A stretch of DNA of 64,000 nucleotides from Paenibacillus sp. PastM-3 (GTDB lineage Bacteria > Bacillota > Bacilli > Paenibacillales > Paenibacillaceae). The notes beneath the pieces are model-generated. The model was not told where the DNA came from. It was given only the letters and a program-made list of their open reading frames with translations, and searched no databases. The stretch spans positions 62,001 through 126,000 of the forward strand of contig NZ_JARXXP010000010.1 in the NCBI RefSeq assembly GCF_029893965.1, given 5' to 3'. Position numbers and translations under genes: made by a program. This document shows positions 50,434-59,630 of the stretch, piece after piece; the first letter of the stretch is position 1; the number at the start of each line of letters is the position of its first letter.

Positions 50434-50813
50434 GCTTCTCCCCCTCTTTTGCCTTCCAGAACCTGCCGGTACAATGCGCTTATCTCGCCTTCGGTGAAGC
50501 CGAGGTATACCGCCTCCGCCATCAGCCGCAGCAGACCTTCGCGCAGCTCAGTCCGCTTACTCTCACTGCGCTCCTGGGCTAGCGGTGCTACGAAGCTCCC
50601 TTTTCCGGGCAGGGAATAAATAAAGCCTTCCCGCTCCAGCTCCCGGTACGCCTTCTGAATCGTATTGGGGTTAACCGTTAGCTGCGAGGACAATGTTCTA
50701 ACCGATGGAAGCTGTTCGTCAGCCTGCAGGATGCCATGCATAATCATCTCTTTAACCTTGTCAGTCAGCTGCTCATAAATCGGCTTGCGGCTGCGGACAT
50801 CCAGTTCGAACAT
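50430..50813 (-). CDS. GntR-family regulator, YtrA subfamily
   Basis: A 127-aa regulator. The wHTH has PIYEQLTDKVKEMIMHGIL, LPSVRTLSSQLTVNPNTIQKA and YRELEREGFIYSLPGKGSFV. Only a short two-helix C-terminal segment follows, as in the YtrA subfamily, which typically represses its own ABC operon. It is the first gene of the three-gene operon and has an inverted repeat overlapping the promoter, consistent with autoregulation. Confidence 0.94.
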   Translation of the reverse strand: MFELDVRSRKPIYEQLTDKVKEMIMHGILQADEQLPSVRTLSSQLTVNPNTIQKAYRELEREGFIYSLPGKGSFVAPLAQERSESKRTELREGLLRLMAEAVYLGFTEGEISALYRQVLEGKRGGEA

Positions 50814-50861
50814 AGGCGCCCTCCTTTACTAAGCTGCAAATATGGAAAACTTAGGTGTATT

Positions 50862-50903
50862 AACTGTACTACTATTATTAATACAGTTGATCGGAATTGT
50901 CAA
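50862..50903 (-). promoter_or_regulatory. Promoter and inverted-repeat operator of the YtrA-type operon
   Basis: Minus strand TTGACA (50898-50903), 17-nt spacer, TAATAA (50875-50880). AACTGTA and TACAGTT (50862-50868, 50882-50888) are exact inverted copies centred on the -10, a natural repressor site for the adjacent GntR protein. Confidence 0.75.
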
Positions 50904-51074
50904 CGCAAAGAAACGGCCTGCCCGCTTTTTGCGGATGGGACGTTGTTTTACTTTAGCTATTTGTAGACTAGTTTCGTCCAAGGTTATGCAGATGGATTTC
51001 GCTGATTTTTTTTCATCGAAATCAGTACCGGTTGCTTGATTCAGCCCCTAGCAGAATCGCTCCCTTTGGACAGC

Positions 51075-51275
51075 TCACCGGATAACTGCATTTTGTGCAA
51101 CTAAAAAGGGCAATTTTGAGTCTCAGTCAGCTTTAACTGTACTTTGTACACTTATATCGCGGTAATTTCAGCAAAATCAGGCTATCCGCAGGTTTTAGTT
51201 GCACGGTATACACTTATTTCTGAAAAAGTAGCCTTACACACTATTATAGCTGCACCAAATACACTTATTTCAATT
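51075..51275. repeat. Dispersed intergenic repeat field with TGCAC...TACACTTAT motifs
   Basis: TACACTTATATC (51147), TACACTTATTTC (51209) and TACACTTATTTC (51260) recur at 62- and 51-bp spacing, with TGCAAC/TGCAC motifs between them. The 583-bp gap 50814-51396 contains this field, the operon promoter above and a terminator, and no convincing ORF. The CTTATTTC core is shared with the 52-bp array at 35.9 kb. Confidence 0.7.
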
Positions 51276-51324
51276 CGCAGCTTCGCCATCAGTAACATTT
51301 ATACGAAAGCAGCCCATACAAAGC

Positions 51325-51356
51325 AAAAAAAGCCAGCGGACTAAGTCTGCCGGCCT
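51325..51356 (-). terminator. Intrinsic terminator of the polysaccharide deacetylase gene
   Basis: Minus strand AGGCCGGC pairs with GCTGGCTT around an inner GACTTAGTC stem, followed by TTTTTTT. It lies about 40 bp after the stop. Confidence 0.82.
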
Positions 51357-51396
51357 CTTTTCACAAACATCATGTTTCCGTTCCATGAACCTCCTG

Positions 51397-52530
51397 TTAC
51401 CGCTCATCATTCCAGAAGTTCAGCGGCTTCAGATCTTTGGTGATTATAGCAAAGCTGTAGCCTTCCTTCTTGAAGGTCTCCAGCAGGCTCGGCAGCACCT
51501 TCAATGTTGCCTTCTGGTCATGCATCAGGATGACCGGATTAGTCTTGGATGACTGTAGCTTATGCACCTGATCCATAACCGAGTTATAGATTTTATCGCT
51601 GTCTTCCTTGTACCTCCAGTCCTCCGAATCGACATTCCAGTCCCACAGGTGGTAGCCCTGGGCCAGCACCTTGTCCCGGAAGCTTCGGGTGAAGTAGGGC
51701 TTGCTTCCGTATGGCGGACGGATCAACGTCGTTTCCGCCCCGCTGATTCTCTTCAGCACCGCGTTATCCGCCGTCATTTCAGCCAGCGCTGCCGCCGGAG
51801 AAGCATAAAATTTCTCCTTGCGGTGGGTCATACCGTGCAGCCCAAGCCCGCCCCCTGCCTTCACAATCCGTTTCACCTGGGCGGGATAACGGTTCATGTT
51901 CGGGCCAAGCATAAAGAATGTTGCCTGGACTTCGTACTTATCCAGTATATCCAGCAGCTGTGCCGTGGTCGCCGACGGCCCGTCGTCAAAGGTCAGATAC
52001 ACGGTCCGTCCTTTAACGGCCCCTTCTCCGGAAGGTTTAGCCGGACTTGTGCCCTGCGGCTTCAGTTCGTCCGCATACTGCTTCACAAAAGCCTCATCGC
52101 TCATCGCCGCCGACCCGTCCCGGACTCTCAGTAAATATTTATCTCCCTGAAAGGTTATGCTATATCCAAGGTATCCGCTGATCTTCACCGGAACCATCAG
52201 ATTCCCGTTCTGCAAAAAGCTGTCCATCGGCACAACCGTACCATCCTGCAGCTTCAGTCCGCCGTTATTCTTAAGCAGGCGTACGGATTTGCCGCCGGCG
52301 GCAACTGCGATTCCGTCTGACAGCCCGGTAATTGTCCACTTCAGCTCTGCAGACACCGCACGCAGCGGCACATAATAGCTGCCCTTAACCGGCACAGCTT
52401 CAATTCCGGTCAGCTTGTCATTCACACCCAGCTTCAGGCTTGAGCCCGCACCGGCAGCACTTGCTGCAGTCTGCAGCACACCAAAAGTTAAAAATAAGGA
52501 CATAAGGACAAGCATTACTTTTTTTAACAC
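51397..52530 (-). CDS. Secreted polysaccharide deacetylase (NodB) with stalk domain
   Basis: A 377-aa exported CE4 enzyme. Signal peptide residues 1-26; copper-amine-oxidase-N-like stalk domain (about 30-135) with GSYYVPLRAVSAELKW; NodB domain (about 165-365). NodB motifs: VYLTFDDGPSA (catalytic base and metal Asp), GLGLHGMTHRKE (metal His pair), LIRPPYGSKPYF, WDWNVDSEDW and VILMHD. It would deacetylate peptidoglycan or exopolysaccharide at the cell surface. GTG at 52530 has TTGGAGC upstream; the exact start is uncertain by a few codons. Confidence 0.92.
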   Translation of the reverse strand: MLKKVMLVLMSLFLTFGVLQTAASAAGAGSSLKLGVNDKLTGIEAVPVKGSYYVPLRAVSAELKWTITGLSDGIAVAAGGKSVRLLKNNGGLKLQDGTVVPMDSFLQNGNLMVPVKISGYLGYSITFQGDKYLLRVRDGSAAMSDEAFVKQYADELKPQGTSPAKPSGEGAVKGRTVYLTFDDGPSATTAQLLDILDKYEVQATFFMLGPNMNRYPAQVKRIVKAGGGLGLHGMTHRKEKFYASPAAALAEMTADNAVLKRISGAETTLIRPPYGSKPYFTRSFRDKVLAQGYHLWDWNVDSEDWRYKEDSDKIYNSVMDQVHKLQSSKTNPVILMHDQKATLKVLPSLLETFKKEGYSFAIITKDLKPLNFWNDER

Positions 52531-52937
52531 AAGCAAGAGCTCCAATCTATGTATATTTGCCTCTAACTCTATCATACATAGATATAACGTAATTTGAGAG
52601 ATTGTAACCGGACGCCTAAAATATTGTTACTTTTCCACGCTGTGATAAATTGCACAATGGCTCTTCACGCCAAGATACGTGCAACTTTCGTCGAATGCTG
52701 TCAAACCAACAAATAAAGCGTTTAATTCCCGTTCCCTTCACACATTCTAATTGTGACGAAATTAGCAACAATACGGTACTTTTGAACAAAGTTTGAACAA
52801 CCTTAAATTTAGCTTAAAGCCCGCCGCTACAGTGATCTTTGTCATACATAAAGGAACTTGTAACAAATTGATCACACATCTTTAACTTTATCGCCATTTT
52901 TGAGGACGATTATAGATATATTTACAAAATATGTATT

Positions 52938-52966
52938 TTGCAATCCGGGTAAGTAATTCTTACTAT
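52938..52966 (+). promoter_or_regulatory. Candidate promoter of the qox operon
   Basis: TTGCAA, 17-nt spacer, TACTAT, 74 nt before the qoxA ATG. A GTAAG-TAATT-CTTAC inverted repeat overlaps the spacer and -10. The rest of the 509-bp gap (52531-53039) is AT-rich. I saw no gene there, and no convincing Rex or FNR site. Confidence 0.5.
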
Positions 52967-53039
52967 AGATACAGGTTATTAATTCGCCCGCCAGCATCGA
53001 ACGGCTAATGAAAAGAATTATTGAAGGAAGGAGTTCTAT

Positions 53040-54050
53040 ATGAAAAAAAAGGGACCGTTATACGCTTTGTTTCTCAGCCTGCTCTTTATTCTTCCGGGAT
53101 GCAGTTCGATCGCCGTACTGAATCCTAAGGGCCCGGCTGCACGGACGCTGTCTGACACCATTATCCTCTCCATTGTGGTGATGGCCTTTGTCCTGGCAGT
53201 TGTCTACATCTTATATATCTTCGTCCTGGTGAAATACCGGGCAAAGAAGAGCAATGAAGGCTACATTCCTGAACATGAGGAGGGCAATAAGGTCCTTGAA
53301 GCGATCTGGATTATTATCCCGATCATCATCGTGGGCTTCCTGTCTGTTGTGACTGTAAAGTCCACCCATGCCGTCGAGAATGTGGCGAACGAGTATAAGG
53401 ATCAGAAGCCGCTTGTCATTTATGCCTCCTCCTCCAACTGGAAATGGCATTTCAGCTATCCTGAGGAAGGAATTGAAACGGTCAACTACGTGAACATTCC
53501 GGTTCACCGTGCAGTTGAATTCAGACTGTATTCCTTCGGAACAATCACCAGTTTCTGGGTTCCGCAGCTGGCCGGACAGAAATACGCAATGAGCGACATG
53601 CTCACCTATCTTAACCTCTCTGGTGATACCGTAGGCTCTTATATCGGTAAGAATTCGAATTTCAGCGGTAAAGGCTTTGCCCACATGGAATTTGAAACAC
53701 TGGTTATGACTGACAAGGATTATCAGGATTGGGTTAAGGAAGTGAAGGAGACTGCGCCTGCGCTGACAGAAGACGAATTCAAGGGCCTTCTGGCCGCCGA
53801 GCATCTCGGACGCAAAACTTATTCTTCTACCCATCTGGAATTCAGTCCGCCTCCTGGCGATCACAGCGAGCATATGAGCGGTGACGGCATGGAAATGGAT
53901 ATGCAAAACGGCGGTGAAGAACACGAGGATAACAAGGAGATTCATCCTTCCCCGGCGCCTTCCAGCCAGACCGAGTTCGACGGCAACCCTGCCCCTGAGG
54001 TAGAAGAGCCTCTGCCAAGCTCACCTGTTGAAGAGCACACGCACCAATAA
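53040..54050 (+). CDS. qoxA: Cytochrome aa3 menaquinol oxidase subunit II
   Basis: A 336-aa lipoprotein: signal peptide ending ILPGC with lipidated Cys21, two transmembrane helices (about 40-70 and 85-108), then the cupredoxin domain with SSNWKWHFSYPEEG. The CuA ligands are gone: where cytochrome c oxidases have CSEFCG..H the sequence reads NSNFSGKGFAHMEF, so it oxidises quinol, not cytochrome c. A His/Met/Glu-rich C-terminal tail (from about residue 275; HSEHMSGDGMEMDM) is long and could bind metal. GAAGGAAGGAG precedes the ATG. Confidence 0.96.
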   Translation: MKKKGPLYALFLSLLFILPGCSSIAVLNPKGPAARTLSDTIILSIVVMAFVLAVVYILYIFVLVKYRAKKSNEGYIPEHEEGNKVLEAIWIIIPIIIVGFLSVVTVKSTHAVENVANEYKDQKPLVIYASSSNWKWHFSYPEEGIETVNYVNIPVHRAVEFRLYSFGTITSFWVPQLAGQKYAMSDMLTYLNLSGDTVGSYIGKNSNFSGKGFAHMEFETLVMTDKDYQDWVKEVKETAPALTEDEFKGLLAAEHLGRKTYSSTHLEFSPPPGDHSEHMSGDGMEMDMQNGGEEHEDNKEIHPSPAPSSQTEFDGNPAPEVEEPLPSSPVEEHTHQ

Positions 54051-54126
54051 AACCAACCATGAGAGCTATCCGCTCTTAGATAGCATGAATCATGCTGGCA
54101 GCAACAACCTGAAAGGAGCCACCCTA

Positions 54127-56070
54127 ATGGATTTAGAGAAATTTAAGGTTCACGGCGAACCCCTCATTTATGGAGCCATGGTCAGTATTGCACTTGCCAC
54201 CATCGGGATTCTCGTCGGGTTGACCTACTTCAAGAAGTGGGGCTATCTCTGGCGCGAATGGCTTACCACTGTGGACCACAAGAAAATCGGGGTTATGTAT
54301 ATCCTGGCTGCCCTCCTGATGCTCTTCCGCGGCGGCGTAGACGCCATGATGATGCGTCTGCAGACTGCAGCGCCTGAAATGAAGTTCCTTGATGCGCAGC
54401 ACTATAATGAGGTCTTTACTACTCACGGTCTGATCATGATCCTCTTTATGGCCATGCCGTTTATCATCGGTCTGATGAATGTCATCATTCCGCTGCAGAT
54501 CGGCGCAAGAGACGTTGCTTTCCCGCGCCTCAACGCCGTCAGCTTCTGGCTTTTCTTCATGGGAGCCATGCTGCTTAACATCTCCTTCGTCATCGGCGGT
54601 TCTCCGGATGCAGGCTGGTCCGCTTACTTCCCGCTGGCGAGTCTGGAATTCAGCCCGACTGTAGGGAACAACTACTACTCTCTGGCACTGCAGATTTCCG
54701 GTATCGGTACGCTCATTACAGGGGTTAACTTCATTGTTACCATCCTCAAAATGCGCGCTCCGGGCATGACCCTGATGAAGATGCCGATGTTCACCTGGTC
54801 TGTACTGATTACAAACGTTATTATCGTCTTCGCTTTCCCTGTGCTTACCGTAGCACTGGCACTGATGATGTTCGACCGCCTGTTCGGCTCACAGTTCTTT
54901 ACGATGGCTAACGGCGGGATGGATATGCTCTGGGCCAACCTGTTCTGGGTATGGGGGCATCCTGAGGTATACATTGTTATTTTGCCGGCCTTCGGTATTT
55001 ACAGTGAGATTATTGCCACCTTCTCCAAAAAGAACCTGTACGGATATACCTCCATGGTATTCAGTATGGTTATCATCTCGCTCCTGTCCTTCCTGGTATG
55101 GGCTCACCATTTCTACACCATGGGTCAGGGCGTAATGGTCAACAGCTTCTTCTCCATCACCACGATGGCGATTGCTGTTCCGACCGGGGTCAAAATATTC
55201 AACTGGCTGTTCACCCTGCGTAAGGGCCGGATAACCTTTACTACACCGATGCTGTACACGCTGGCCTTTATCCCGATCTTTACTATCGGCGGGGTTACCG
55301 GCGTCATGCTGGCGATGGCGAGTGCTGATTACCAGTACCATAACACGATGTTCCTGGTAGCGCATTTCCACTATGTTCTGATTCCGGGCGCGGTGTTCGC
55401 CGTTATTGCTGGGTTCCACTACTGGTTCCCGAAAGTATTCGGCTTCCGTCTGAACGAACGTCTCGGCAAACATGCCTTCTGGTGGATTATCATTTCCTTT
55501 AACGTAACCTTCTTCCCGCTGTTCTTCCTCGGTCTGATGGGGATGACACGCCGGATGTACACCTATTCGGAAGAGACCGGCTTCGGTCCGCTGAATATGC
55601 TGTCGTTCGCCGGAGCGGTTGGTCTGGCTATCGGTTTCGTACTGCTGGTGTACAACATCTACTGGAGTACCCGCTACATGCCGAGAGATACAACCAGCGA
55701 CCCTTGGGATGGACGTACCCTGGAATGGGCTACACCAAGTCCGATCCCGGCTTACAACTTTGCAATTGTGCCTAAGGTTAATTCCCTGGATCCGTTCTGG
55801 GAATCCAAACAGAAGAACATTCCGCTGTTTGAAGACAAAATCACCAAGATTCACTTGCCTAACAATACCGGGAAGCCGTTTATCCTCGGTGTAATCTTCT
55901 TCTTCCTGGGCTTCTTCCTTGTATTCAGCATGTGGATTCCTGCTATTGTCGCCGGAGTCGGTGTTATCGTTATGCTGGCTGCAATGTCCTTTGACCAGGA
56001 TCATGGCTTCTATGTGTCAGCTGAGGAAGTAATCGCTACTGAAAAGAAACTGCGGGGTGAGACTGTATGA
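54127..56070 (+). CDS. qoxB: Cytochrome aa3 menaquinol oxidase subunit I
   Basis: A 647-aa heme-copper oxidase subunit with 14-15 helices. WGHPEVYIVILPAFG holds the CuB His and cross-linked Tyr, VWAHHFYTMGQG the two further CuB His, and VAHFHYVLIPGAVF the heme ligands. The haem a ligand lies in FTTHGLIMILFMAMPF. It reduces O2 to water and pumps protons. ATG at 54127 follows GAAAGGAGCC; a longer frame starting inside qoxA has no ribosome binding site. Confidence 0.97.
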   Translation: MDLEKFKVHGEPLIYGAMVSIALATIGILVGLTYFKKWGYLWREWLTTVDHKKIGVMYILAALLMLFRGGVDAMMMRLQTAAPEMKFLDAQHYNEVFTTHGLIMILFMAMPFIIGLMNVIIPLQIGARDVAFPRLNAVSFWLFFMGAMLLNISFVIGGSPDAGWSAYFPLASLEFSPTVGNNYYSLALQISGIGTLITGVNFIVTILKMRAPGMTLMKMPMFTWSVLITNVIIVFAFPVLTVALALMMFDRLFGSQFFTMANGGMDMLWANLFWVWGHPEVYIVILPAFGIYSEIIATFSKKNLYGYTSMVFSMVIISLLSFLVWAHHFYTMGQGVMVNSFFSITTMAIAVPTGVKIFNWLFTLRKGRITFTTPMLYTLAFIPIFTIGGVTGVMLAMASADYQYHNTMFLVAHFHYVLIPGAVFAVIAGFHYWFPKVFGFRLNERLGKHAFWWIIISFNVTFFPLFFLGLMGMTRRMYTYSEETGFGPLNMLSFAGAVGLAIGFVLLVYNIYWSTRYMPRDTTSDPWDGRTLEWATPSPIPAYNFAIVPKVNSLDPFWESKQKNIPLFEDKITKIHLPNNTGKPFILGVIFFFLGFFLVFSMWIPAIVAGVGVIVMLAAMSFDQDHGFYVSAEEVIATEKKLRGETV

Positions 56071-56663
56071 AAATAGATGCGTCGAAGCCGCTGGAATATT
56101 CAACTGAAGAAAACAGTAACAAAATCTTTGGCTTCTGGGTTTTCCTTGGAGCTGAAATTCCGCTCTTTGCTACGCTGTTTACTGTATATTTTGTAATGGT
56201 TAACCGTTATGCCAGCGGCCCTAGCGGCCCTGAGCTGTTCGAAATCGGACCGGTGCTGGCTGAGACCTTCCTGCTCCTGACCAGCTCGTTCACGATCGGC
56301 CTGGCTGTGCATGCCATGCGTCTGGGCCACAAGAAAGCCATGATGATCCTTATGGGCATTACACTGCTCATGGGTCTCGGTTTTATCGGGATTGAGATTG
56401 ATGAATTTTTCACTTATATTCATGAAGGTGCTACTCTTCAGACCAGCGGCTTCCTCTCCAGTCTCTTTATACTGCTGGGAACGCACGGTGCCCACGTCAG
56501 CTTCGGCTTCCTGTGGGGAGTAGGCATCATGATCCAGCTGTGGCGCCGGGGAATTACTCCCGCTACAGCTAACAAAACATTTATCTTCTCACTGTTCTGG
56601 CATTTCTTAGACGTTGTCTGGATCTTCATCTTCAGCTTCGTCTATCTGAAAGGACTGATGTGA
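56067..56663 (+). CDS. qoxC: Menaquinol oxidase subunit III
   Basis: A 198-aa membrane protein with five helices, as in CyoC/QoxC. FGFWVFLGAEIPLFATLF opens helix one; the conserved LTSSFTIGLAVHA, EFFTYIHEG and LLGTHGAHVSFGFLWG are present, ending WHFLDVVWIFIFSFVYL. It stabilises subunit I. The ATG overlaps the qoxB stop as ATGA. Confidence 0.97.
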   Translation: MKIDASKPLEYSTEENSNKIFGFWVFLGAEIPLFATLFTVYFVMVNRYASGPSGPELFEIGPVLAETFLLLTSSFTIGLAVHAMRLGHKKAMMILMGITLLMGLGFIGIEIDEFFTYIHEGATLQTSGFLSSLFILLGTHGAHVSFGFLWGVGIMIQLWRRGITPATANKTFIFSLFWHFLDVVWIFIFSFVYLKGLM

Positions 56664-56664
56664 C

Positions 56665-56958
56665 ATGATAAAGCAACTATTTCCAATCCGCCATGTAATG
56701 GGCTATCTGGCCTCACTGGTCCTTTCAGCCGCTGCGCTGATTGTCATTTACGGCGATCTGTCCCATACAGCCAATGTGGTGGTATTGACGGTCACTGCCC
56801 TTATCCAGGCTTCCCTGCAGCTGTTCGTGTTCATGCACATCGGCGAATCGGCAGATACCAAGAAAGAGCTTTACCTCAATATCGCCTATGCTTTGTTTGT
56901 AGGCCTAATCACCCTTTTCGGTACCCTCTTCATCTTCGTATGGGGCTGGTACGCGTAA
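56665..56958 (+). CDS. qoxD: Menaquinol oxidase subunit IV
   Basis: A 97-aa protein with three transmembrane helices: GYLASLVLSAAALIVIYG, VVVLTVTALIQASLQLFVFM with HIGE after it, and IAYALFVGLITLFGTLFIFV. It is shorter than Bacillus QoxD (about 124 aa) but has the same CyoD/QoxD pattern. It starts 2 bp after the qoxC stop and is the last gene of the operon. Confidence 0.95.
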   Translation: MIKQLFPIRHVMGYLASLVLSAAALIVIYGDLSHTANVVVLTVTALIQASLQLFVFMHIGESADTKKELYLNIAYALFVGLITLFGTLFIFVWGWYA

Positions 56959-57035
56959 GCTCTACAGCTTCATAATCGTTTTCACAGTAAAGCCCGCGCC
57001 ATTTGAATAACAGGATGGATCGAACGTGAAAACAT

Positions 57036-57072
57036 AACAGCCCCTGGAACCTAAGCGTTCCAGGGGCTGTTT
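57036..57072 (+). terminator. Bidirectional terminator between qoxD and the chemoreceptor gene
   Basis: AACAGCCCCTGGAAC-CTAAGC-GTTCCAGGGGCTGTT: a 15-bp perfect stem between convergent transcripts. The T runs on both sides are short. Confidence 0.85.
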
Positions 57073-57096
57073 ACGGATACAATTATTTACACTCTG

Positions 57097-58806
57097 CTAT
57101 AGCTTGAACCTTGCCAGCTCCTTCTGTAAATCTTCAGCCAGCGTCGCAAGGTACTGGGCGGACATGGACATCTCACCCATGGCGGACAGCTGCTCTCTGG
57201 TCGCAGCACTGGCATCCTGGACATCCTCCGCACCTTTACGGGAAGCTTCGCCCACCTGTTCCATCGCTTCTGTCACCGACTGTGATTCCCCAGAGACATG
57301 CTCCACCGCGATTCTGATCCGCTCTGTCTGCCGGACAGCAGACTCGATGGCAGACTGGATTTCCGCAAAGGCCAGCGCGACGGCTTCACTCTGCGCGACA
57401 CCCCGTGCCACAAGCTCCGATCCGGCAGTCATTGAATCGACTGCACCGCTCGTCTGCTGCTGGATATCCGTAATGATCTCCGTAACCTTCAGTGAGCTGT
57501 GCCCTGTCGCTTCAGCCAGCTTGCGGATTTCCTCCGCAACCACTGCGAACCCCCGTCCGTGTTCGCCTGCTCTGGCTGCTTCAATAGAGGCATTCAGCGA
57601 GAGCAGATTCGTCTGGTTCGCGATATCGTTTATTGTAGTAATGATAGTGTTAATCTCCTCCGAGAGGCTGCCCAGATTGCCGACAATGGCTTGTGTAGCA
57701 GCAACGCTGGCATTGATTTCACTCATCCGGGTGATAATGCCGTTTACCGCCTCGGCACCGTATCCGGTTGAAGCCGCAGCGCCTGTCATCAGCCCGGCCA
57801 TATCATTGCTGCTGCGCTCCACTGCGGCAATATCCTCCGCCATGGTCTGCACGGATGCTGTGGTACGGGTAATGCTGTCCGCCTGGACCTCAAATCCGGC
57901 TGCAATATCGCCCGAGGCTTCGGCGATCAGCTGTGAAGCGCGCGCCGTCTGCTCTATGCTTGCACTCATCTCCTGTGAAGAAGCCGACAGCATTTCCGTA
58001 CTCTCCGATATCCCCTGCATCATCCGTTTCAGACTGGTGAGCATAGAATTGAAGGACTGGTTGATCTGGCCGATCTCATCCCTGGAGGCATAAGCCGCGG
58101 TTACGGTCAGGTCACCTTCTTCTGCCCGTTTCATAAGAGCCTGGAGCTCTTTAAGCGGCTTCGTGATCAGCCGGGAAATGATGATACTGATGACAATGCA
58201 CAGCACCCAGGCAGCGGTAATCAGCAGGCTGCTGACCGTACTGGAGGTCTTGGCATCGGATAGTGTCAGCTCGTTATGCGCTTTGGCATCTGCAATCAGG
58301 GAAGCGGCGGCATCGTCAAGCAAGCCGAACAGCTTGGTCCGCGAATCGCTGAAGGCACTTCCCGAATACACCTGGTAGCCCTCTTCATTCAGATTTTTGC
58401 CTGCCAGCTGAATGATATTATCACGCTGAGTCCGGTAGTCCTCAAGCAGCGACAGATACTCATCGATTCCGTTGCTGAACTTCGCATTCTTGAACTCAAT
58501 GGATTTCAGCTGGTTCATCAGCTCGTTGTTCTGCTCAATCTTGCCCTGGATTTCAGCGGTGAGCTGCTTGCTTTTGTCTGAGTCCAACGTCAGCAGATTC
58601 TCCAGGAGAAAAGACTCGATCGCCCGGTTATTGGCGCGTATTTCAGTAACCAGATAGATGGGAATCAGATTCTGATTGTAAGTCTCCTGGGACCGGTCAG
58701 CAAGTTTACCCGTAAAGAGGATTCCTACAGTTCCGACACCAACCACCAGGATTACTGCAACAGCTACCAGAACTGCCATTTTGAATTTCACTTTTAAATT
58801 CCTCAT
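57097..58806 (-). CDS. Methyl-accepting chemotaxis protein (4HB sensor, HAMP, MCP signal domain)
   Basis: A 569-aa chemoreceptor. Helix one (residues 10-32), extracytoplasmic four-helix-bundle ligand domain (about 35-190), second helix (about 192-212), HAMP (213-265, [20 protein letters not shown]), then methylation helices and the hairpin tip [40 protein letters not shown] and [10 protein letters not shown]. It should signal to CheA/CheW. There is no C-terminal NWETF-like tail. The upstream region carries an exact sigma-D -10 box. Confidence 0.95.
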   Translation of the reverse strand: MRNLKVKFKMAVLVAVAVILVVGVGTVGILFTGKLADRSQETYNQNLIPIYLVTEIRANNRAIESFLLENLLTLDSDKSKQLTAEIQGKIEQNNELMNQLKSIEFKNAKFSNGIDEYLSLLEDYRTQRDNIIQLAGKNLNEEGYQVYSGSAFSDSRTKLFGLLDDAAASLIADAKAHNELTLSDAKTSSTVSSLLITAAWVLCIVISIIISRLITKPLKELQALMKRAEEGDLTVTAAYASRDEIGQINQSFNSMLTSLKRMMQGISESTEMLSASSQEMSASIEQTARASQLIAEASGDIAAGFEVQADSITRTTASVQTMAEDIAAVERSSNDMAGLMTGAAASTGYGAEAVNGIITRMSEINASVAATQAIVGNLGSLSEEINTIITTINDIANQTNLLSLNASIEAARAGEHGRGFAVVAEEIRKLAEATGHSSLKVTEIITDIQQQTSGAVDSMTAGSELVARGVAQSEAVALAFAEIQSAIESAVRQTERIRIAVEHVSGESQSVTEAMEQVGEASRKGAEDVQDASAATREQLSAMGEMSMSAQYLATLAEDLQKELARFKL

Positions 58807-58847
58807 CAGCCTTATTCCCGCCTTCTCCCTATCATTCTATACAATCT

Positions 58848-58855
58848 ATATCGGC
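58848..58855 (-). promoter_or_regulatory. Sigma-D-type -10 box of the chemoreceptor promoter
   Basis: Minus strand GCCGATAT, an exact match to the Bacillus SigD -10 (consensus TAAA-N15-GCCGATAT), 41 nt before the chemoreceptor ATG. The -35 region (TCAT at 15-nt spacing) is weak. Chemoreceptor genes are typical SigD targets. Confidence 0.65.
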
Positions 58856-58891
58856 GAAAAAAGTCGAAAAATGATGCATAGATTTGAATTT

Positions 58892-58927
58892 TGTCGAATA
58901 CCTTGATGTTCGCGGAGTGTTTCGACA
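58892..58927. promoter_or_regulatory. Two inverted TGTCGAA (Spo0A-like) boxes
   Basis: TGTCGAA on the plus strand (58892-58898) and its inverse TTCGACA (58921-58927) are exact 0A-box cores separated by 22 nt, in the gap between the ECF substrate-binding gene and the chemoreceptor. A third near-match (AGTCGAA) lies at 58862-58868. Confidence 0.45.
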
Positions 58928-58943
58928 GGAATAATGAATCCGT

Positions 58944-59630
58944 TCAATCCTGCAGCAGCCCGTATTTCCGGCGAAAACGCTCCAGTACACCGGTCCAGCC
59001 CCCGGCAAGTATGGCCAAAAAGAACACATTGGACAAGGCATGAGCCAGGTCAAAATAAAAACTGGAAGCGTAAGAAGTCATAACCAGTCCCCAGCTGAAG
59101 GCCTCCGGCAGACTAATAATGTACCAGATGTTCATGATCCATCCGAACAGAAAGCCCCAGAGAAAGCCGAACAGCAGCATTCCTCCGCGCTTTTTCATCC
59201 ACCAGGAGTTCCGCAGCCAGCCTGCGCTTAGCCCGGCCATTCCCCAGGCGAACATCTGCCACGGTGTCCACGGCCCTTGTCCGAAATAAATATTGGATAC
59301 CAGCGCAGCTACGGCCCCGATGATAAACCCCGCCTCCGCCCCAAACACATAGGCAGACAGGATCACAAGGGCGGATACAGGCTTCACGCTAGGCAAAGCT
59401 GCGAACGGAATCCGGCTGACTGCGGCAATAGCCGACAACACAGCCAGCAGCACCAGCTCCCTGGACTCCAGCTTGCGCCGTTCCAGCCGGAGAAAAACAG
59501 GCAGCAGTGCCGCCCCGAGCAGCAGAAGGCTCAAAAGCATATAATGGCGGTCCTTCAGCGCCGCCGTAAGCGCCAGGCCGGCCAGAAACAGGGCTACAGC
59601 AACGATGAGCGGAAAGCGTAACCTTGCCAT
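58944..59630 (-). CDS. ECF transporter substrate-binding (S) component
   Basis: A 228-aa integral membrane protein with six to seven helices. LVLLAVLSAIAAVSRIPFAA has the Ala-rich segment S components use to contact the T component. FGAEAGFIIGAVAALVSNIYFGQGPWTPWQM and the following GMAGLSAGWL are typical of the family with the QGPWTPWQM loop that occurs next to DUF4430 proteins. The ligand is inferred to be a corrinoid from the neighbouring genes. It overlaps the ATPase gene by 37 bp and is the last gene of the operon. Confidence 0.88.
   Translation of the reverse strand: MARLRFPLIVAVALFLAGLALTAALKDRHYMLLSLLLLGAALLPVFLRLERRKLESRELVLLAVLSAIAAVSRIPFAALPSVKPVSALVILSAYVFGAEAGFIIGAVAALVSNIYFGQGPWTPWQMFAWGMAGLSAGWLRNSWWMKKRGGMLLFGFLWGFLFGWIMNIWYIISLPEAFSWGLVMTSYASSFYFDLAHALSNVFFLAILAGGWTGVLERFRRKYGLLQD

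Noticed and set aside
52600..53039. Rex or FNR operator upstream of qoxA
   Set aside because: Fragments such as TTGATCACA and TTGTAACAA occur, but no full TTGTGAA-N-TTCACAA or TTGAT-N4-ATCAA site is present.
54889..56004. 371-codon frame on the minus strand opposite qoxB
   Set aside because: Antisense to conserved heme-copper oxidase motifs; composition is His/Gln/Arg-rich as expected for a shadow frame.
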